A stretch of 64,000 nucleotides of DNA from Myrica gale (lineage: Eukaryota; Streptophyta; Magnoliopsida; Fagales; Myricaceae). The DNA is taken from NCBI GenBank assembly GCA_963930655.1, contig OZ005602.1, positions 2,611,501 through 2,675,500 of the forward strand, in the 5' to 3' direction. The notes beneath the pieces were generated by a model, which worked only from the letters and a program-made list of their open reading frames with translations, made no database searches and had not been told where the DNA came from. Both the position numbers and the translations under genes were made by a program. Below, one piece after another: positions 10,606 through 21,300 of the stretch (positions within the stretch are counted from its first letter, which is position 1; every line of letters starts with the position of its first letter).

Positions 10606-10831
10606 ACGAGAGGATCACTTTCCATCGAGTTTCTTCCACACTTTATAATTAATTCGATTTGAATATATATATATACTGCCTTAGTTACGAAGGGTTATCA
10701 ACCATTCAGTCATTCCAGAGGGCTTCTCTACTGTTTATGCGTATCCAGTTAAGTATAGTACAAGCTTTTATGCGGATAATAGATCGACTATTAGATACGT
10801 TAAACGTCTTCTTCCTTTTTTATCGAATGGT

Positions 10832-10940
10832 AATTGGCTTAGTAGTTAAGGTTTGAAATTTGGAGGTTTACTCCTTTTAAAGTTTCAAGTTTAAAATCTC
10901 CTAAGTAATATTAAAGATCATTAACTTTATAGTTACTCAA
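10832..10940 (+). mobile_element. SINE-like tRNA-derived tract
   Basis: ATTGGCTTAGTAGTTAAGG fits a polymerase III box A, and TTTCAAGTTTAAAATC about 45 bases downstream fits a weakened box B. A similar layout occurs at 45255-45370. No tail or target duplication was delimited. Confidence 0.4.
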
Positions 10941-11392
10941 TTTGTGTGAGATGAAAGGACTATAAATGCTCAGAATTTAATCGAGTTAAGTGTAAACTGA
11001 CCCGCCGCACCCAAAAAATGTGTCGCGTAAGCGTGGATATTTTTTAGCAATTTTTTTTTCATGTTTTATGCAATTTTTAAACCTCAAAAACATGTGCTTC
11101 TATTGCAATGGTCTCAGCCCTATCATCAACCATTAGCTATACATAAGGCGGTTCTTCCCTAATCAGCTGATATTTTAAAAGGTTGCACAAATTTTAAATG
11201 TTTATATATGTGATACAGATATACATATGTATGGATAATATCAAGTTTGATAAAATTTATATAATAATCTATACAATTTGTTTTTTTTTTTTAATTTTGA
11301 AAATTGTATAAATTTATAATTTGCGTCAAAAATCAAATTTCAAAGCATCAAACGCTGAAGATAGGTTGCCAAGGACGCATTGACAACAATAG
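10941..11392. other. Intergenic, no gene seen
   Basis: AT-rich DNA. Around 11140-11240 it resembles the tract near 390-490, suggesting that the repeat pair with 1271-1405 extends to the left. No exons were found. Confidence 0.5.
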
Positions 11393-11525
11393 TTAGCGAC
11401 AACATGCCATTACCAGTAAAAGTTGACGTAGACAACGACTAGTCGTTACCAATAAACTCTCTCTGCCATAATGACGACCAGTTCTCTCTGACAGGCTCTT
11501 TTTCACAACAATGATGGGTCGTCAT
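11393..11525. repeat. Second diverged copy of CACTA-like arm
   Basis: Partner of 1271-1405 (see that entry). Downstream to about 11760 the sequence remains rich in CGTCGTCG, TCGCCG and CATCGCG words of the same style, so the element may extend to there. Confidence 0.4.
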
Positions 11526-11826
11526 TAATAATCTCGTCAGTTGATACCCTTCGTTGATATGCACTGATCAGCGGTGACACACATCACCGTAGAAAAGGAT
11601 CCGTCGTCGTTTCTCTAAGAAATCAGCAAGAGACGGGAATATTTTCAGAAACAACATCGCGCGCTTTTAATAATTGACTATGTCGCCGTTATAGTAGTTT
11701 CCCCGTGGAAAAAACTTTCAGTGACAACTTAGTATCTCATCGCGATTCTCGAATTCGCACGAAACCTTTACCTGGATATATACATATATATATATATATA
11801 ACATGGATGGATAGAACCGTAAATAT

Positions 11827-12820
11827 ATATACAGACGACTGCTTTTGGTGTCACTAGAAGTGTTTGGCAAAATCTTTCAACATATATATATATATATATA
11901 TATAACATGGATGGATAGACCCGTAAATATATATATAAAAACCAAATTTTTTCTTGATATTAAATATAGAATCAAAATCTTTACGAAGTGCCTCTTTATT
12001 AATAGAAAATTCAGATTATAACATATTAATAGAACGAGAACGTTGTAATGACATAATTTCAGACTTTGTAGGAGAAGTCTTAAAAACTTGTTCATTTTCA
12101 TAAACTGGTATTGAAGAAGTGCTTGTTTTAAAAGAATTTAAGCAGAATGAAAGTTTCTTGAACTTGAAGAGGGAGAAAGATTACTAGAGCTAGTAGAAAA
12201 TCTATTAGATTTATTTTGAAAGGATAGAGTAACAGATCCATCATCATGTTGAGTAAAATATTCAATTTCTTTATTTTCTTTCTTAGGAGGAGGAACTATT
12301 AAAGGTAATTTCCAATTATTAGGTAAAACAACATTATCCCATTTTATCATTTTAGAAATTGTATTATTAGAATGTTCATTACTAGTAGTTAAAAGTAAAT
12401 GTCGGGAATAGTAAAAGCAATAGTATCTTGAACAGTGTTTTGTCGGTAACTGTCGGCAGAACAGAAAATTTCATCTTGAAATGACAAACTTGATCTTGAT
12501 ATTTTGATATTTGACCTTGATATCTTGAAAAATTACATCTCTGACATTCTTGATATTGACGTCATCTTTATGTCATGCTTTCATCATCTTCGAAGAAACT
12601 GTTGGTTGATTGCTTCGATTTTTCAGCATATAAATTAACTTCATATCCATCATAAGGGTCTTGTGTATCATGATATGGTAAAAGTATTGGACTTAAAGCA
12701 GAACATGTATTGGATGCTGAGACAACAGTATCTTCATCTTCTTGTGATATATATATATATATATAGACGACTGCTTTTGTTGTTACTAGAAGTGCTTGGC
12801 AAAATCTTTCAATATATATA
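11827..12820. repeat. Direct repeats bracketing a retroelement relic
   Basis: A unit of about 58 bases (GACGACTGCTTTTG...ACTAGAAGTG...TTGGCAAAATCTTTCAA, then TA repeats) occurs at about 11834-11890 and again at about 12768-12820. A second short unit (ATGGATGGATAGA...CCGTAAATATATATA) occurs at about 11803 and 11908. The repeats enclose the coding relic at 11930-12750. They are much shorter than ordinary LTRs. Confidence 0.6.
11930..12750 (-). mobile_element. Decayed retroelement/pararetrovirus-like polyprotein fragment
   Basis: Three minus-strand stretches are protein-like. They are an acidic segment (12585-12750), a segment of about 80 residues containing the frame 12138-12350 with WDNVVLPNNWKLP and a Ser-rich tail, and a segment around 11935-12130 containing LRKDF. 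They lie in different frames or are interrupted by stops (for example inside 12000-12030 and near 12400). The WD-x-V-x-LP-x-x-W phrase recalls polyproteins of plant retroelements with caulimovirid-like movement-protein regions, but this is from memory and unconfirmed. No reverse transcriptase, protease or zinc knuckle is visible. It cannot encode an intact product. Confidence 0.4.
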
Positions 12821-12839
12821 TATTGGAAGAAACTAAATA

Positions 12840-13860
12840 TTTACCCCTTTTTTTCTTCCTAATTTTATTATAAATGATTCATATAATAAAAATCTATATC
12901 TTCTTATCAATTTAAGGTTTTTGGATAAGTAGTAGATTTACATTGTATCAAAGTTAATATCTTGAGTTCAAGACTTGCCTCACTTCACCCTAAGTTCAAT
13001 TAAATATTACACGTATTTAACCTCCCAATAAAAAAAAAAGGTCTACCCACACTTAAGGAGATAAGGGGTAGATTCACAAATTTACTATAAATTAAGAAAA
13101 CAAGGACGCCCGTCTCACAAACTCATTTGTTGCACTGAGATTTGACGGCTTTATTTCCTCCTCTTCTTCCCTCACCACACAGTTATTGTTAATTGGCGTC
13201 TTAATTAAATTACTAAAAGAGGGAATTTTTGTAAGCGATGGAATCACTTGGATCAAATTCTGCCTAAGCAGTTTTGGTTGGGGGGGAGTACTTACAGAAC
13301 TAACCAAACCATTAATATGTGCACAGCACCCACAAAACATCATTAACAAAAGCCAAGCACATCATTAATCTTAATTACCAGACAACCTCAGGGATGCAAA
13401 AAAATGCAATGAAGAACATGGGAGAGGGAGGAGGAGGCCATGACTTAATTAACAGCCATGGAAGCTTTTTTCACAAGCTAAATATAATAAGCTTGAGTTG
13501 CATATTTTTAGTTCAAGTAAAACAAGAAAACAGGACATTAATTTATATGGGTTTCTTGTGGTGTGTATTTGAAGCTGGCCAGTCTGTATACTCAAGTGGA
13601 TGACCTTGTTAATTACCATTTTGCTTCAAATGATGTTAACATCCACAATCTATATTCTTCTTTGGTGGAATTATCAAAGATGGGGGGGGGGGGGTTCGTA
13701 AATAAGGTATTAGATAATACACCCAATAAAGTTAACATATTATATTGATAATTGCCTGAGTTGTTTCATAGAAGGTCAAAGGGAATAAACAATAAGAGCA
13801 AGCAATCAAGAATGAATAATTATCATAGTTTAGGCACTGTCAATGTTTAATTATATAAAT
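12840..13860. other. Intergenic, no gene seen
   Basis: AT-rich, with a SINE-like stretch near 12905-13020 (TTGAGTTCAAGACTTG as a weak box B) and a poly-G run of about 13 at 13682-13694. Open frames of 60-97 codons here have no protein-like composition and no splice context. Confidence 0.5.
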
Positions 13861-14240
13861 TCGACTATATTTCAAGATAAAAGTTGTTGATGATTTTTTT
13901 TGGTCGCATTGATAAGGAGAGATCTGTGGGCGAGCAGCAAATTCGGATGTCCTGAGTTCGATTTTTAACTCGGTAGCCTCACTTAAGTGGTGCACATATC
14001 TTGTGAATAGGTGTGTGTCCAGGAGTTTTACTATGTCCATTACCATGTCAAATTTCATCCCAAAATCAATTGACAATAGAAAGAGGTGACCCAACAGGTA
14101 TATGAAGCACAAGATTAAATGATCCCTAATCAATGTGAGACTCTAACACTTCCCCTCACGTGCATGTCGAATGAACATGATCCATGCACGTGAACAACAA
14201 ATGGGAAACACAAACAAGTTGGCCAAGCCCAAAAATAATT

Positions 14241-14253
14241 GGCTCTGATACCA
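14241..14253 (-). other. Primer binding site (tRNA-Met) of LTR element
   Basis: On the minus strand this is TGGTATCAGAGCC, directly abutting the LTR. Sequence to its left (14130-14240) would be the element's untranslated leader. Confidence 0.75.
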
Positions 14254-14521
14254 TGTTAAAATCAGAGAGGGGAATAAGAGGAAGAAAAGAGACTTATGAA
14301 GAAACTGATTCTTCTATTCGATGATCATTCACAGAGGACTTGAGTCCTATTTATACAGGTATGTGGGGAACAAAGAATTGATTACAAAATCAATCACAAG
14401 ATGTACACGCTCTTGCCCATATATGTGAGATTTGCTGACTTTTTATTTTTAGTAGAATCGCGTGATATCAGCTGGAATTTCTTCCTTTGATGTTGGCCTA
14501 GAATTTCAAGATTCCTTAACA
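14254..14521 (-). mobile_element. Copia-type LTR (lone LTR with PBS)
   Basis: This 268-bp segment begins TGTTAA and ends TTAACA. On the minus strand it contains a CCTGTATAAATAGG TATA box and finishes in TTTTAACA immediately before TGGTATCAGAGCC. That is the primer binding site complementary to initiator tRNA-Met which many plant Copia elements use. The element therefore reads right to left, and this is its 5' LTR. No matching second LTR or pol domain is seen in the window, so the copy is truncated. Confidence 0.8.
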
Positions 14522-14757
14522 TAGTGCTCTCACCACCTGTTCCAAAGTTCATTATGGACGGTCACTAGATTGGTGCACGAGTTTCCTTCATTATAAAAAA
14601 AAACAAATGATAATTTTTATTTTCTTTGGTTGTGAAAAAATGAGTGACTTAAATATTGCCTAAGAAATATTGAATTTATTTTAATTAAGAACTCTTGATA
14701 CAACTCAAATATATCACCCAAAAAAGCAATGGCATGGTGTTGGATGATGGAGTTATT

Positions 14758-14843
14758 ATATATATATATATATATATTCTACTGGAGTGAATTCGACCGT
14801 CAAATTAGATCCTCCTTTTTGGAAAGGGGCGCCAACTAAACTA

Positions 14844-14889
<46 letters not shown>
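14758..14889. repeat. Two TA microsatellites upstream of the TPR-DnaJ gene
   Basis: (TA)n runs occupy about 14758-14777 and 14846-14889, the second 44 bases long. They lie about 450-570 bases upstream of the predicted start of the co-chaperone gene, and they are likely to vary in length between individuals. Confidence 0.8.
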
Positions 14890-14892
<3 letters not shown>

Positions 14893-15332
14893 TTATTTGT
14901 TGTAGACAAATATTATATTTTTTTAGAAAGAAATGGAAGAAAAGAAAAAGGCAAAAGTTAAAGAAGAACCGAAAAGGGAAAACAAAAGAACTTTTTGAAA
15001 AACGCCACAAGGCACGAGAGGATCGGAAACCTGACCTATGGAAAATGGAGGGAAGAAAGACATTTTTCACCTCTGAATTTGTAAAAAGACTCTCTTTCTC
15101 TCCTTCTCTCTGTTCCTTCACACCGAAGGAAAACTGCTGAAGCCCTCGGACACGGTCATACACTCCTTTAGATAGTTGGTTGAAATATCATTTACGTCTT
15201 ATCATCTGAAAATCTAACCAATTCCAATACCAGCATTTGCATTTCCATTCCAAATCAAAATCAGGAGTGGATGAGAAAGACCCATCAACACCAGCATCCT
15301 CAGCCGTCCGATTTGATGACTCCCACTTTGAC

Positions 15333-18300
15333 ATGTCCCCGGCGCTGCTAGACCCTGCAGCTCCGGCGCACACAATTTCACGTAACCCCAGCCTTAACGG
15401 TCTGTTTTCTCATCCTCTCCCTTTCAATTTCTCAGGGTTTCCCTCAAAAGTTCAATCTGTGCCAATGAACCCCACAAATATTGGTAATCAAACTTCCGGG
15501 TTTTCAAAGTATTCAAGCTCCAATCTTGGCTTCAATGCATCGTCGTTTTCGGGATCAGCGTCCGCTTCGTCAAGGCCGAGGATGGTGAAGTTGAGGAAAC
15601 AATCTAATTCCCAGAATTTGAGCCCAACGGGGGCCTCGGACGCCCGGGGAGACATCGGTTTCAATCCATTTCAGCCCCTACCGGAGAGTAAGGTTTCGGG
15701 ATCATCTGCGTCCGAAACCGGGACTTATGTCTCTGCCGGACTGGGGTCCGCTAAGAGTGGGAGTGAGGTATTTGTTTTCGGAGCGAATACGATTGATTCT
15801 GGTGTACCTTTAGAAAAAGAAGTTGTTGAAGAACTAAGGAATTTGAGAATTGAAACTGGGAAGGAGTTTGTGAATGCCAATGATGGTGGGGGTAATTTGA
15901 ATGCTAATAGTCCGCTGAGTTCCAGTCTGTCCGGGGGGTTGGAGAGTGGTGGCTTCGGATTTGGAAGTGGCTACAAGAAGAGCTCCGTCATTGATGAAAG
16001 CATTGCATCGAAGCTTCCGGAAGAAATGATGAAGTTGAAGATTGAAGGTCAAGGGAAAGTTGAAGGGATAGAGGAAGTTAGGGATGTAAGGTTTATTTTA
16101 AGGGCGAATAATACCACCAACTTTGGTGTTGGGAGTAGTGACAATGTGGGTAGTTCCTTTGTTGAAAGTGCAGAAGCAGAACTCCCAAATGAATTCAATA
16201 CTAAATTGGACATCAATGAACCGGCAGATACACTTCCTAATCAGATGAACAACCTAAACATCAAGGACAGTGTAGGCACCAATGACAAGAAGAGTGAAGT
16301 TAATGTTGAGACCAATGACAAGGACTATACTGTTTTTGGAAGCAGGGAAAGTACCAGCGTTTCTTATGGAGGAAAAGAAACTCTGCTTTCAAGGAAGATG
16401 GAGAAGTTGAAATTAGGAAGTGGTGCAGGAGGCTCTAATCAACCAGATGCAGGGCCATCTTCCTCTCGTGAATTTGTGAAGGAGATTGAAATGGGACATT
16501 TTAGTGATGCTTTATTCCGTGACAGGGATAAATCAGTAACCACAGAGTTCACCTTCCTGTCAGGAATGCAGTGTAAGGATGAAAGTGGTAGTCAGGGTCC
16601 TTTGGCCCTATCAAAAGCCGATACCAAACTTGGTGGAAATGTTGCATCTTCAGCTTCGTTCTCAGCTAGTGACATGGGTCTTCCACCGGTTGGGAATGCT
16701 TTTGAAGTGCCTAAGGCTGAGTTTAGCTTTACAAGCAAACAAGACGGTACAGGAACACCCTTTGTCGAATTTAAAACTCCAAAACCAAAAGCTGGCCTAT
16801 TTTCAGGCTTAAAGCAGAAAATGGAATTCAATGCAAAGAAAGAATCAATGAGAGACGCAAGAGTGAAGAAAAAGGGTGGAAGACTGAAACATCCTACACT
16901 AGTTCAGCTGTGGCCCGGTCAAGATTTTGTTTCAAGGGAAAACGTTTCCCAAGAGAACCCAGAAGTTTCAGAATCATATTCACCTATGGATATCTCCCCG
17001 TACCAGGAAACACCAGCTGCTAATCAATTCTCAAGAGAAAATTCTGTGACATCCGACGAGTCATTCAGATTGGACAACAGCTATGAAGCAACTAATTCAA
17101 CACCAACAGTTTCAAGTGATGCTATAGACGAAGATTTGATTATTGCAACCCTATGCTTGGATATAAATGAAGACAAGTCAATATGCCAAGAAGCAAAATT
17201 CATAAGTTCCGAAGATGGTTTTGATGAAAAGATTGGCCTTGGAGGCCCTAAGGAAGAGTCCGTTTCTGGTGCTGAAACTGAAAGCTTCAAGTCTGCAGCT
17301 GAGGAGGTGGACTATAACAGTGATGGCACTGTGACATCAACTGACGCCATTCCAAGTTCAAACATTGAGAGACGTGGTTATGGAAAGAGGCAAATTGGTG
17401 TTGCTTCTAGTTGGGAAGATATAAGTGGGTTTAATTTCACCTTTGCTGCCTCTTCTGCTGCTCAAGGTCAATTATCCGCTTCTAAACGCCAGCAGAAAAA
17501 GAAAACTTTGTTGAAAGTTGGCCATGACTCTTATGATTCCACTCCCAGTCCAAAAGTTTCATATGCATCCTCTGTGAATCTTTTCCCATTCTCTGGGACT
17601 TCATTGCCTTTGTCTCCTGGGAGGGGTCAGAAAGGAGATCTATCAACTTCTCGATCCAAGGTTGCAACTCATTCTGAGATGGAGAAAAGGCAGGAGAGCA
17701 AGCAAGAGTCTGCTGCAATTGTTTCAGCTCAGGACGTGTGTGAGAAGTGGCGACAAAGGTCAATAAGAATTCAAATAAATTCCTTTTCATTTCCTTCCTT
17801 AAGTTCACAAAATTCTCTCTTTTAGTTATCTTTTATATCGCATGTATAGCATTTAGTACATAGGCCATGCGCATGTTATTTTTTTTTATTAGACTCTCCG
17901 GCTTTGAGATCCATTTTGTTTGTTGAATATGATATGCATCAGGGGAAACCAGGCCTATATGAATGGGGAGCTTTCTAAAGCTGAGGAGTGTTACACAGAA
18001 GGGGTGAACTGTATTTCCAGGTGTGAGACATCTAGAAGTTGTCTCAGGGTTTTAATGCTGTGCTATAGCAACCGTGCAGCAACACGTATGTCTCTTGGAA
18101 GAATGACAGATGCAATAGGAGACTGTATGATGGCTGCAGCAATAGATCCCAACTTCCTTAAGGTGCAACTTAGAGCTGCAAAGTAAGGTTCTGCTTCTTT
18201 TTTTTTGAATGTGTGGTGACTTTATGTTGTCTGCGTATACTAGTTTATCTCTTGCTGTTGAAAACTATGTAAGTGTTACAGTAGCAGCATTCTTGGTGAA

Positions 18301-21300
18301 TAATGATAATTGCAGCGTGCTGCTAGTATCTTATTGATTAGTTTCAGCTGAAATTAGTTGCATTTGCCATTAAAATCTGAAGTCTATGGCTAGTTCTTTA
18401 TTGGTAAATGAAATATGCATATGTTGTGGAGTTCATGCGCCTCTTGATTTGTATGTCTATTTATACTAACTAGTTTCTTGAGGCATTTTGTTCTTTAACT
18501 CAAATAGATAGCGTAGTATGCTTTGAGTATCCTCAAACTGGAACTTTTCTTACCTATGATAGAAAGTTATATCCTCTAATCCATGCCCTTTAACTTATGT
18601 TTCATTCTTAAATTTTTTTGGAAAGTTGTTACCTTGCCCTTGGGGAAGTGGAAGATGCATCAAAACACTTCAAGAGGTGCCTGCAATCAGAAAGTGAGAT
18701 CTGTGTGGACCGGAAGATTGTAGTAGAAGCATCTGATGGTTTACAAAAAGCACAGGTACTGTAATTAATTATTTGGAATGCCGATCCCCCTTCATCGTTT
18801 GAATCGGACTATTAAGTCTTATCCTATCAATTGTACAATCAAGTCAAGGGTTCTTTCCGGCACTTAAGTCCGGATTGGATACCGGATCTTTGGATCCGGC
18901 TTATTATAGGGCCTTTGGGTCCATTTAGGTTTTTCGCTAGCCTTCGAGTCATTTTTATGTTTTGTACTGGCTGTATTATTCTCGGATATTAATATACTAT
19001 TTCATTTGCCTAGAAAAAAAAAGTCAAAGGTTCTTTGAAAGAAGGAGTTTTTTTCCATGATGTAGTTATTCCTGCACATCATTCATCATCCATTATAGCT
19101 GCTCGCATCAGGCTTAAACAATTTTGATCAACTCTCTTTGCAATCATGAATGGTTACTGTATATTGATGAAGGACACTCTACCAATTTGAGAGCAGAAAG
19201 GAATATTCTGTGGAAACTGTCCCCTTTTCTTTCTTGGAGAAATGCACTGTTTCTTTTAAGAAGACAGCAAACTGGTTCTTTAAGCTGAACTATTTGAGGA
19301 GTACTTATAAAAAAAAGTATTTGAGGAGTGGAAATCCTTGAAGTTCTTCATGTTGTATCACACAGAGATAAGCTCCTCCCATCCACGACATGTGAAATTT
19401 TATGGTGGCTCAGATTTTGACAGTATTCTTAAAATGCTTTTATTTGGACCAAGAAAGGAGAAGTCATATTCAAAAGGGTGAGTTCCAATTAGGAAGAAGG
19501 GTGGGTTCAAATTTAATGATAATATGAAAACTTCTCTACTCAATAAGTATCCAATTTTTGTGGATTTTTGTCTATTTTGAGTCAGACCAAAGATGGAAAT
19601 TACATCATCTATGGTGGGACAACGGGATTAGTATTCCTAGTACTATTGTATGAAGTGTCACTTCTCTGAAATGGTTTTAAGATCCATAACTGTGACAATT
19701 GTTGTCCGAATTTCTGATTGTATGTGCTATTTGGCTTTCGCTTTTGCAAAAGCTCAATGTTTTTCCTGTATTGTCTCTTATATTGTTCCCTTCAAGGTGA
19801 TTGGTTAAAGACTGGACTTTCTTTCTTTTCTTTTCTTTTTTTGGTTTTTCCTATCTATCTCTGCGCATACCTTTTCTCCTCTGTTATCCAAACTAATTTG
19901 TTTATTGATTGGTGGCAGAAAGTGTTAGAATGCATGAACCGCTCCGCTGAACTTTTGAAAATGAGCACAGCCAATGAGGCAGAGACTGCTCTGGAAGTAA
20001 TTGCCGAGGCTGTGGTGATAAGCTCATACTCAGAAAGATTATTTGAAATGAAAGCAGAAGCCTTTTTTATGGTTTGTAGCTCCTTTTTCTGATGCTGAGA
20101 AATTATTCTTTGAGGAAATTGAATTCTATAGGAAGTCTGTTGTCAGTTCCGCGTTAACTTCTGTATCATCTGGCAGCTCCGGAAATATGATGAGGTGATT
20201 CAGCTGTGTGATCAGACCCTTGGTTCTGCTGAAAAGAACTTCCCTCCGGCTGAAACTAGTGGCCAGCAATCAAGTCTGAATGGTTCTGAAATTTTGAAGA
20301 ACGTTTACTTCAGAGTTTGGCGGTGCCGCCTGATTTTTAAAGCCTACTTCCATTTAGGAAGGCTTGAGGAGGGTCTTGCTGTACTTGAGCAAGAGGAGAA
20401 GGAGTCTATCACAGATAGGTAACTTGCATTCCTCTCAAACATGAAAGTTCCCCTCCTTTTTACACATTTATTGCGGTGAAGGTTGTTTTTGCCCCCATAA
20501 AACACTGGATGCTAATTAGAACTTTCAGGAGTGGAAACAAGTCTCTGGAATCATTAATACCCCTAGCTGGCACCGTACGTGAGCTCTTGCGTCATAAGGT
20601 ATGCTTTTTCTCTTCTTTTCTCTTTTATTGAGTTCCGTACTATATCCGGTTTTGTGCTTGCAATTGTGATAGTAGAAACTTTAAACTGACAGCATATGAT
20701 GTCTAGAAGCACCTTTGTTATGTATGGGAAACGTGATTGATAGCCAAATTGATGACTGCTTGCACCTTTCATTTTGAACTGGATTTCTTCAGTCATTGCT
20801 GAGAATGACTTAGGAGTATTAGGTATTTGTGACACACAGGGTTTGATCACCTGGCTGGTCATTCCATAAGCTCATGTCTTCTCAGAGCAAGTCCTTTGGG
20901 ATAAATGATATCGGTCCCGACCTGTGAAGTGAAGCTAAGTCTATTTACTACTGGAGAAATTCAGTATTATGACAATCAAATTTCACCAGAAGTTTTGATA
21001 TTATAGGATCCAACAGCACAAATGTCCATTTGCACCTGCACACCTGACACTTGAATAGGACTTTTTATTCATTTTTCTCTTAAATTTTAAGTAGAAAAGA
21101 AATGACAACTCAGTATTCAAACCATTTGGTTGAGATATCCTTCACACATCAGTTATAATAGGGAGAAATTACCAAAGTCCATGTCTGTCCCAATGTGACA
21201 CCTTGTATGTTTTCCATTTTTGAATTTTATCTTCCACTTATTTCAGATAGCTGTCCTGGATGAATCTGACTTATTCCAATTGGCTTGACCCATACCTTGG

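Noticed and set aside
13860..14130. Possible additional SINE left of the LTR (TGAGTTCGATTTTTAACTCGG)
   Set aside because: A weak box B is present, but no acceptable box A at the right distance. It may be part of the LTR element's leader or another repeat.
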